A DNA stretch of 10,938 nt from Cephalothrix spiralis (lineage: Eukaryota; Nemertea; Palaeonemertea; Archinemertea; Cephalotrichidae). Shown here one piece after another: positions 1 to 8,800 of the stretch. A program made the translations under genes and the position numbers. Each line of letters opens with the position of its first letter. Within the stretch, counting starts at the first letter, position 1. The DNA is taken from the NCBI GenBank assembly GCA_032353305.1, contig JAUCNG010387924.1, positions 1 through 10,938 of the forward strand. Reading direction: 5' to 3'. Under the pieces are notes generated by a model that saw only the letters and a list, made by a program, of their open reading frames with translations, searched no databases and had not been told where the DNA came from.

Positions 1-824
1 TCATCAACTACTTCAATTACACCAGGAGCAAAACATTTCTGTAATTCATATGCAAGATCTCCTTTGATTTTCTTCTTCAGTATTATTTCCGGTAACAGCC
101 TATATGAAGCTGTTGCAACTGGAGAGAATTTAGCGTGATCTCTTCCTATTCCCTTATTTGCGTGCATAACAATGTCCATTTTTTGTCCTGGTCTTAGTTT
201 TGCAATTAAGATATCATCATTAACTGGCTGTATTTCACCTTCTTTGTACAAAATTGCTTGGTTTCCCCTTGGTACCCATTTCAGATGTTTGGTATAGATT
301 TTATGATCTTTGTACAGATCATCAGGATCAGATGCATCCTTGACAGCATTAGGATTCTTTGTACATTTAACTTTCAGGTGAAATTCTAAGGTATCGTCAT
401 CAGTTCCTTCTTCTGCAGAGGGTGCCTCAGTGCCTGCAGTCGTAGTCAACGATTTAAATTGAAAAAGTCGTGGATCTGCATTTATAGGAATAAGACCCAA
501 TCTATGAGCTAACACTTCATCTTGAATTATTGAGGTATTGTTATAGATAAACACTTTATCGAAAGCCATAGTTGGAATTTCAGAGAGTAGAATTCTACGA
601 AAGGCATTCGCAATGGCAGCATCGATACCGATCATATCAAATTCAATGTCAAATTTAGTGAGGTGGATAACGTTCACTTTAAATTTCTTTACAAAATAAT
701 CGTGGTTCCAAGAGTCATTATAATTAGGATAACTCCCAGGAAATGAAGAGCTATGGGTATTGGAAATAACATGTTCTTCCAATTTTACGCGTGTGCGAAT
801 GTTGTCAATCAGACCCAAATCCAT
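1..824 (-). CDS. POLR1C: DNA-directed RNA polymerases I and III subunit RPAC1 (N-terminal 274 codons; gene continues past the left edge)
   Basis: RPAC1 is the alpha-like subunit shared by RNA polymerases I and III. It pairs with RPAC2 (POLR1D) to nucleate enzyme assembly in the nucleus. Read on the minus strand, the frame is open from ATG 824-822 to the window edge: 274 full codons plus two bases. Recognisable blocks are [19 protein letters not shown] (residues 62-80, the alpha-type dimerisation region), [19 protein letters not shown] (96-114) and [20 protein letters not shown] (224-243). From memory these match human RPAC1 almost residue for residue. The human protein is about 346 residues, so roughly the last 70 lie outside. 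The start is well supported: A at -3, G at +4, an in-frame TGA at 842-840, and an N-terminus of the expected length. No intron interrupts the 824 bases, although I recall the human gene being split into several exons. The ORF is intact, so this looks like a working gene. Confidence 0.96.
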   Translation of the reverse strand, partial: MDLGLIDNIRTRVKLEEHVISNTHSSSFPGSYPNYNDSWNHDYFVKKFKVNVIHLTKFDIEFDMIGIDAAIANAFRRILLSEIPTMAFDKVFIYNNTSIIQDEVLAHRLGLIPINADPRLFQFKSLTTTAGTEAPSAEEGTDDDTLEFHLKVKCTKNPNAVKDASDPDDLYKDHKIYTKHLKWVPRGNQAILYKEGEIQPVNDDILIAKLRPGQKMDIVMHANKGIGRDHAKFSPVATASYRLLPEIILKKKIKGDLAYELQKCFAPGVIEVVD

Positions 825-990
825 GATGGTACATAAATGTCAAACTTTCTTTATCTAACTTAACACTTGAGTCTAATATAAGACTATTAATTGTCAAAGT
901 TTCAAACAGATTAGAGAAATATTTCGTTGTAAATAAGGAGAAAGAAATATTCGGCGAAATTTTCTTTATTTTTCCACATGTGAAAATGAA

Positions 991-999
991 ACCGGAAGT
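991..999. promoter_or_regulatory. ETS-type motif near the POLR1C start
   Basis: ACCGGAAGT is an exact match to the core ETS/GABPA-type binding motif. It lies about 170 bases upstream of the POLR1C ATG, a common position in TATA-less housekeeping promoters of animals. Two E-box-like sites follow: CCACCTGGTG near 1008-1017 and CAGGTG near 1025-1030. No TATA box is placed where it would explain the start. Promoter use is an inference from motif and position only. Confidence 0.4.
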
Positions 1000-1195
1000 A
1001 AAAAGCGCCACCTGGTGACATTAGCAGGTGCTATAATCTCTATCCGCATAATTATGATATATTTAATTCAGTTTTATTAATTTTATTAATATTTTCCAGT
1101 ATTAAAATTATAAAATAGTATTATTCATGTAAATTATTCATGCTTCTTATCTCAAAAATTACATTTTTATAGGTTTTGAGACTAAAAATCAGCTT

Positions 1196-1228
1196 GGCAA
1201 CAAAAATTTTAAAAACAACATGGCGGGC
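1196..1228 (+). promoter_or_regulatory. Possible dynein promoter: RFX half-site plus YY1-like motif
   Basis: GGCAAC at 1196-1201 is one half of the X-box bound by RFX factors, which drive many ciliary genes in animals; the second half is not intact. AACATGGCGGGC at 1217-1228 resembles the YY1 element (AAnATGGCGGC), which usually sits just downstream of transcription starts in this orientation. The ATG in it opens only an eight-codon frame (M-A-G-I-A-G-T-C, then stop), so it is not a protein start. The pairing of the two motifs upstream of a dynein gene is suggestive only. Confidence 0.22.
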
Positions 1229-2718
1229 ATCGCGGGTACTTGTTGAACGATAATTTTGAAATAAAAGTTTGCAAAAAGAGGTAAAAACTCATATGTTACT
1301 CTCAAAAACGTTTACGAAACCTATAACAATATTTCGATCTTTCAATTGGAATCTTTGCCGGTGCATTTGCACAAGCAAAAAGTATCGTAAAATGAATTTT
1401 TAAATGATTTAAAAAAAAAATCAAATTTGAAAACGTGGTACATTTTTTTGGTCTGAAATATGCACCGAAGTCGATGTGGGGAGGCGAGAAATCCTAAATT
1501 AGTGCTGCATAGTACTGCTTAAGAGTTAGAGCAATCCTAGCTTCCAGGTTGGGTGGGGATACAACTGGTACTTACATAGCACTGAAGTGAAGACGAGACC
1601 AGCTCATTTTTAAAAATATTTTATATTAAATTTAAACTAATGTTAAACTAAAGCTGAAAGTGAAAAGCTATTTTAGCACTCCAGAACAATGTACCTATTG
1701 GCGTTATGACAGATAGCGTATAGGATATTGATGATTTAAAAAGGGTATGCCTTCACCTGCAAATAGTGAAATTCATAGAATGATAATGATCATCTATGGC
1801 CTGGACATTGCCACAGAGTCTGCCTCCTAGTCCTAATACAGTGTTACAGTTGCATCTGTTGTCAAAATATGCCATATGTTTTTTCCATGACCCTCTCCCT
1901 GGTTCTGAACATTATACACATATTCTACTAATCTTTGCACTATAGTGCCCCGGCTCGGCCGGCTGTGGTCCTAAAATAGTCAATATTTCCTGCCCCTTCT
2001 CCAGTTGATTTCATTGACTGGTACATTACCCAAAGTAAACCTTATTTATTTAGCTTCTGGAGAAATCTGTGCAGGCTCAGGGTTATTTTAAAAGAGTTTG
2101 CGGGCTGTGTGTAATTATTGTGCCCACTGCAAGCTCTTGTATTTTGTCTTTGTTTATACCTGTTTTAATCTGTTTGTGTTTAGAATGCCATCAGGCAGCC
2201 ATCACCGGAACAGCTAGGTGATATTATTTACTGCATTTTGAAAGAATTTTTTTTATTGAATCTGGTTAATACCTAAAAAAAGGTCATCACTTTTCTTAGT
2301 GTGGGCTATCTCAAGTACACTATAGAGATCCAATCCTTGCGCATAATTATATAGTCTTTCAATCAATCTGATAATTCTCAAAGCCAGTGCTCAGAACTAG
2401 TGATCTTGCATTCAAGGCAAGTTGGTCTGAATCCAAAATCAATCTCTGTTTATCTTTTGCACACAAAAAAATGTGTTGAACTAGTTATTATGCAGATTAT
2501 TCTTATTTGATTCTACCTTAGACATTCCAAATTCAGAATATGTTGACTTTCTAAAGGTGAGCATCAGAACCTTGGTATTGTTACAATCACTGGCATTTAA
2601 GAATTCTAATTGCAAGAATGAAAAATACAGCTGTTTGATTGTGAACTGTTACTGCGCTCAGTAAAACTTGGAACATGTAAAATCTTTTAATTACAAATAT
2701 TTCTTTTAGGAATATAAA

Positions 2719-2822
2719 ATGGAATTGGATGATAAACTACGTTGGTTAGAGACTAGGATAAGTTCCTCTTTAAAGCCTAGAAATGAGGATCTTAAGAATA
2801 TGTTCACCAATGATGATAATAG
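2719..2822 (+). CDS. Dynein heavy chain exon 1 (first recognised coding exon)
   Basis: Encodes residues 1-34 and two bases of codon 35. The acceptor AG is at 2708-2709, so the exon itself begins at 2710 with in-frame GAA TAT AAA before the ATG. The donor GTGGGT starts at 2823, leaving phase 2. The next exon supplies G to make Arg35. Several dynein heavy chains open with a similar short acidic helix carrying R/K-L-x-W. Confidence 0.8.
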
Positions 2823-5800
2823 GTGGGTTGTAACATTTTATCTTTTACATTTTAACTTTCAAAATGTTGTATTTAATTAATCAATTCAAATCAATTTTAA
2901 TTCTTATTAAGATATATTCCTCATACTGTCTGATTTAAATAAGATGTTCTGTACTAACTACTGTTTAATTAAGCCAGTTCGTGATAACTACTGCGCAAGT
3001 GAGAGAAATCTGTGTATGTGAATAAATATTATGCAGACGTCTACAATTTTTCGATACCGGGGTTCGATACAGCAAGTATAAGACCACATGAATTTGATTT
3101 ATTCCACATTTATTTTAGTTCCGGCATGTGCAATTGTGCATTGGTTATAACAAACTCTTTTATACAAAATGAAAATTTAATCATGATATAAAATCAATGG
3201 AATGAAACTTTAACTCTTATTTCAGGCTAGCTATTCACGATTTTATGAACAATGAAGATATTAAACGATTATTCGTTTATATCGAACCTCCAAAAAGCCT
3301 TGTGGCCTCATTGGTTCCACCAAGTGCTATCCAAGGAAAGGCTATATTTTTTCTTAAAGCCAATAAAGGTACAAAATTGACAAAGGAAAATATTGGTGAG
3401 TTTTTTAATGAACTTTTTATTGATTCGTTTACGGTTCTACTGTCATAAATTTTCGAAAATTGAAAAAATCGTTTGTTTTCCTGCCAACGATGTGACGAAC
3501 CGACTTAAATTTAAATTCATCAATTTTAAAAGTTTTTTCATTATTTTACTTTTTAAAAAGTTTTAAGTTATTTCTATCTTTGACATAGGGGCTGTCCAAT
3601 GTCCATAAAGTATTTACACTCGAAGGGGGAGGTAGGGATATGCAATTCCGTACTTACTCAATAACAGCATACATGGGTAGGGGGTTATGGTAAAAACGTT
3701 TGGGGGTAATTTTAATTGCAAATACTTCATGTATGATAGAACTTCATGATTTTAAATGACAGCATTTCGTAAATAGTTCGAGCCAATACGGAAAGCCATT
3801 AAACTCTTGGTATGCGATATCAGTTTTTTTGTATCGATCACCAGTGGTCCAGTCTATACTCGGGCCTGGTGCATACGAATTTGCTACATATATAACTCAT
3901 GCTGGTATGTACATTTATTTGGCCCTGTCAAAAGATCATGTAATGCATGGCAAATAAGAGTTCCTAATATGGGATAACCATTCTGATTTATAACGCTCAA
4001 TGGTGGCAAGGTGGTAGAGCGTCGGCATCTGAATCCAGAGGTCCCGGGTTCGAGACCCGGCTCGAGTCGCTCGACACTACTTTCCATCGGGTATAACCTT
4101 GGGCAAGTTCTCAAGCGTACTGCCTCCCGGGTGGCTCGGTCAGGTTAAATACGTGGAGTGGGACGCTGTCCCCCCTTCAAGGTAAACCCGACTACTAATC
4201 GGTATATAGAAAATAGATTAGAGTGCGCGCGGGATAGGTCTATAGGCCTAAGGGTAAATGCTCATAAAGCGGACCGTCTGTGTCTATTTGAGCCAGTCAT
4301 CTGACGCCCTCCCAATACAATAAGATCAATAAGGCGATTTTGTACTAGATATGTGGGAGAGAGGTGCAGGATTTACCATTTTAGCAGTTTTGTAAAAACT
4401 GAACTCGTATATCCTATGTTAGGAAGCCATGTGTGATGAGTCATAATTTTATAGTTGTGGCATATTTATGGGATTTGGGGAGGGTTTTAAAAAATCGGCA
4501 AAATTGAGTGTGCATACTTTATAGACGACAATTCAAATATTCAATAATTCCAAGAAAATGTTTTTTTAAAAAGCTTCTTCTTTTTAATTCAGGTGATGAA
4601 GTTTATTATGTGGATATTGCCTCTTCAATGTTGGAACATATGGATTTAATTACAAGAGAAGTATTTATGCCAATGCTATGTTCTGAAAATGCTGATGAAT
4701 CGGTAACTGGAACAAATCCTGATAAACTGATGGATCTTTTGCATCGTTTGACTGCTGCCATTGAAGTAACCAAGGGTTACAAGGAGGTAAATAACCTAGA
4801 AATTATTTTCTTTTATCTTTGTGGAAAGACAAATATGACTGGAGAAAGCTGAGATAATCAAATGACCAAAAAAATTCGCAAACTTGTACACGGGCATACC
4901 CAATTAGTGAATTTTTAGATCACTCATAACTCGAAAGGTCTAGATAATAATGACACCTTGACCTACCCCTCGGTTTTCGGGGACATGGAAATCAGAAATG
5001 CTAGTATTTTTTGTCTATTTCATTTTTGACATCAGTTTTTATTAATATCCAATCGATTAAGCTGTACTTGAGATAACGAAATGTGGTTTTTCGCCGCTAG
5101 GGGCGCCCTTGTGCCGTCCGTTTGACTTCTAATATAGCCTTTGGGAATCCCCGTCCAAGTACCTTTCCAATGATACCACATATATGCCTATATTTCTCTT
5201 CGTTTACTGTACAAAAGCGGTGACAATCCCAAAAGTACTCATTTCAATTATAATTCCACTAAATTGTGTATATAATTTAATGCATCATTTTTTCCTTTTC
5301 CAGGGCGAAATCTTTCTACCTCTCCCTTCTATAGAAGTTCTTGCCGAAGCTGCTGGTACACCCAACCGTCGATCAGCTGTTTTACATGTTTTAGAATCAA
5401 CTGTCCTCGGTTGGAGCAAACAGATAAAATCTGTCCTGAAATTCGATGCTATATCAGAGATAACACGACAATATGGCAAACATCCGGGTCCCTTGGATGA
5501 ACTTATGCTATGGAGGAACCAACTAGTGCGGCTACATCAAATAAACGACCAGCTCGATGCCCCCGTTGCTACAGATATTTTTATGAACCTTGAAGAAGCA
5601 AACAGTCAGTATGGACATTCATTTAAGAATGTTAGAGAAGATATAAATAGGGTATGTAATTTTTAAAGACCTTTAAGGCGTGAAAAGTTGTTCAAAAAGT
5701 TGAAAAATAAACATACGAATTTGCACTAGATATTTTGTATGCATCATTAGACATGTATGCCATCCTTTTCGCCCATTGATACGATGTTCTAAGTTCTCAT

Positions 5801-8800
5801 GTTTACAAATGCAACCCATATAGTTCACAACTCTGTGAGGAAGATTAGGTAATAATAAACAATCAACAGCAAATTCATGCAGCAACAGTGGTGGCGTATA
5901 GCTCTAAAAGGCTGCAAAATATAACTAAGGATTTCATAATTCTTCATGACGTAGCAATGTTCTGACCTAGTACATTTACAAGACAAGAATCTGTTGTATA
6001 ACACATACCCTTTATGAGCATTTAAGTGATATATTTGTTAATTAAGTACCGTATTTTCAGGTATTTTAGCATAGATCAGTAGGCATTTACGTAACACTGA
6101 CTGTGATACGTTACATTCCTTTACAATTCTTGAAATCACTAAAATGTCGATATTTAATTCGGTCCCTAGAAATCCCGGGTATTTAGAAAGCAGTGAGCTA
6201 TAACTTTTGATAATTTTTCACGCCTTTAGTACAAAAGTCCTTTGAGCTTAATTGGTTTATGCTTAGTGCGCATGTCTGATATGCGGAAGTGAATTTTATC
6301 GCGATAAATAAAGCTACTTGTTCGTATGTCCCTTAAAAAATATCATCACGCGGGAGTTATTACGCCTATTACTCAAAAAATACTTATGCTACCGCAAAAA
6401 GTTCTCGCACCATTTTCAGTAAATGAGACCAAAATTGTTAATCCCTGGGAACGCTTCAATAAGTTTAGCCGGTTCCAGGGCTAGCTAAACCCCGTGAAAG
6501 TGGACTATTGAGTTTCTTTCAAGGTCTACCAGCAGTCTGGTTAAATAATATAACGCTAAAAGAACAAACAATTTGGACCTGTTAAAGGCGCACTCTACGC
6601 TACGCCTTATAATATACGGACACCCTTGTAATTCGGTAATTATTTGGACACGTTCTGGTACGAGCTTATATGCGTCTGGGATTGAATTAGATATATTCAC
6701 TGCGCAAAATCAAGTAACAGATGAGTCAAAAAATGGCAAGATCTTCAATTATATATTTACCACACATTCACCATCATTCTACATTCTAATGATATTGTGT
6801 AATAATTTACTCTCATTTTCTGCGATTCACTTTAATTTATCGTGAGGTGATATCGATCGACGATGATTAATCATCCGCGCTAGCCTAATTGAATATTGAC
6901 CGAAAAAATACGATTGTAAAGTGCTACACGTGCGTACGCTATTGTATAAGATAATATATATATCGATATATATATATATTTTATTGGTTTCTTAAAGCTT
7001 TACAGCTTGATGCCAAAAAATATCATAAAAAAATCATACTGGATTAATAGATGTGTGGTAGTGTAAGCCAAGTTTGTTTGTATCTTTTTGTAGATCTGCA
7101 CATGAATTTAGTATTAAGGATCGACTCCTATACACTCCGCAAAATAAATCATTTATTGTAGTTTGGCGAAGCTTTGTTTTCAATTGTTAACAAATTATTT
7201 TATAGGCTGTTTATGAAACTGAAATGATACTCATGTTCCTCGGAACTATCCGTCCATGGTGTGAAGATTTACACAAAACAGATGACACAAAGGAGCTACT
7301 CAAAGTCTTTGCTCCACTCATGCGCAATTTGCGTCTTGTTTGGCAACATTCAACGTAAGTAAACGTACATATAATAAACGTACATATAATCAATAATCAA
7401 AATCCATTGATAATTTATATTTCAAACTAAATCCAAAGCGTCAATTTGCTAGACCTCTAAACAGCTCTAAAAGAGCAAAAAACGACAGTGATATTTAACT
7501 TAGGTGACTGAGTTTACATCGGAAATTTGAAGTCGGAACACCTCGGTCCCGGTCGTAGTATATCAGAATATCTTCTAAAATGTCCTAGAATTTTGATGAA
7601 TTCCTAAAATCCCTAAAATGTCATGAAAGTGTGTCCTAGAATTTCATGAAAGTGTCCTAAAATGTCCTAGAATTATTATAAATCCATAAAATTTCATGAA
7701 AGTGTATTAAATGGGCTTAAAAATCGCGTTTATAACCTTTAAAATTGAAAAAAAATCCCGCCTCGCTTCGCTTCGCTCGGTTCAGTAACACAAACAATAT
7801 TATTTGTGTAAGAATGTGCGCGAAAAAATAACAGTTTTCCCGATACAGATTTTTTAACCTTAACCCATAAAATAAAAATCCCGCCTCGTTTCGCTCGGCT
7901 GATAACATAAAAAAATATTTTTTGGTCTTGTTCAAGTTCTAATTATTATGTATGGTTATGAATAAGTATATTCTGTATTGTTACGATTTTGAAAATCAAG
8001 TTTTATATAATACTTAATTATGGCGTATATGATTACTATTCTAAAGATTTCTTGACGATTATTATTAGCTAACACAGATTTTGTGTTCCTAATATTAGAT
8101 TTTGTTTTCCTAAAATTCCTAAAATTCATTATTCCTCCGCTGAGACCCATGATTATGCATTATTCCGAAAACTATAAGAAGATCATTGCGCCCGATTTTT
8201 CTCGAGAACATCCGAACCTATAACTTAATAGAAATACCGGTACAATACATTATAACATGCAATTCTCTGTATAAATTCTTTAGAAATACAATGTTCAACT
8301 AAATCATTCGAACTTATCATTAACAATTAGTCTGGGATTATACAAAAATACTATGCATGATTAGAAACTTGCCTGTTTCAATATTTAAAAAAATAAAATC
8401 GCTGAGCTTCCGTGAGTTTCGCAACATGATAATCTAGCATGCAGGTACATGCAATTAAAGTCATACATTGTTTGTATAGTTTGTGTAGAAGATCTATAAA
8501 GAATTTGTTAGCTGAAACGGAAAAGAAATTGCCACACTGTTTGCGGGAGTTGGTAATACATATATAACCAAGTCATTTGTTGAACAAATAATTTATAAAA
8601 CAATTCACGTTTAAAATGTTGAAAATATAAAATGTTTTTTTATGTTTATTTTATAGGTATTACCATCAATCTGAACGATTCCAAAACCTTCTACGTTTGG
8701 TATCGAATGAAGTGACTGCTGTTGCCTATTCAATCGTTGGAGAGGATGTTTTGAATGATCCCTTAGAGGTAAGAATAAAAAGATGAATCGATATCTATTA

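Larger units (their letters stand above)
825..2709. other. Divergent intergenic / 5' non-coding region
   Basis: This stretch separates the POLR1C ATG (minus) from the first recognised dynein exon (plus). I found no conserved protein in any frame. The first ~250 bases should hold the POLR1C 5' UTR and promoter. Positions 1196-1228 hold an RFX-like half-site and a YY1-like motif that could mark the dynein promoter. The dynein exon at 2710 begins directly after a good acceptor (pyrimidine-rich tract, then TTTTAG), so at least one upstream 5' exon should lie in this region or to its left. I cannot place it: GAG|GTAAAA at 1278-1286 is a plausible donor but unproven. The block at about 1790-2230 is richer in C and G than its surroundings and remains unexplained. 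Confidence 0.6.
3396..4592 (+). other. Dynein intron 2, with a MITE-like element and a SINE
   Basis: A GT-AG intron of 1,197 bases. It holds a degraded inverted-repeat element at 3588-3731 and a plus-strand tRNA-derived SINE at about 3997-4320. The remainder shows no coding signal. The minus-strand frame across 3884-4114 overlaps the SINE and is not a gene. Confidence 0.85.
7355..8656 (+). other. Dynein intron 5, with minisatellite-like sequence
   Basis: A GT-AG intron of 1,302 bases. Its first half holds a 15-base exact tandem duplication (7361-7390), an irregular minisatellite (about 7575-7705) and a pair of GC-rich repeats (7752 and 7875). The second half, about 8160-8650, is AT-rich with nothing recognisable. 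Confidence 0.8.

Noticed and set aside
805-1011. Minus-strand 68-codon frame overlapping the POLR1C start
   Set aside because: It is in another frame than POLR1C, covers the 5' non-coding region, and has no recognisable motif. At most it would be an upstream frame in the POLR1C leader.
1220-1246. ATGGCGGGCATCGCG as the true dynein start or a first coding exon
   Set aside because: The frame stops after eight codons, and splicing at the GT at 1236 into 2710 would give an immediate stop.
4001-4070. A functional tRNA gene
   Set aside because: Box A, box B and the T-stem are good, but the D-stem and anticodon stem do not pair and no acceptor stem can be formed; SINE-like sequence continues downstream.
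3884-4114. Minus-strand 76-codon open frame
   Set aside because: It lies across the plus-strand SINE, and its peptide is simply the reverse reading of the tRNA-like head.
5285-5479. Minus-strand frames over dynein exon 4 and over exons 5 and 7
   Set aside because: They are shadows of the dynein coding strand, whose splice sites and family motifs are clear.
6430-6500. Inverted repeats such as GTTTAGC / GCTAAAC as a mobile element end
   Set aside because: The arms are seven bases, with no matching partner element or duplication.
6573-6845. Plus-strand 90-codon open frame in intron 4
   Set aside because: It has no conserved motif, no plausible splice context, and sits in AT-rich intron where such frames arise by chance. 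The minus-strand frame over the same region is equally unsupported.
7717-7935. Minus-strand frame with a repeated E-A-G-F motif
   Set aside because: The repeated peptide comes from the duplicated GC-rich DNA word, not from a protein family.
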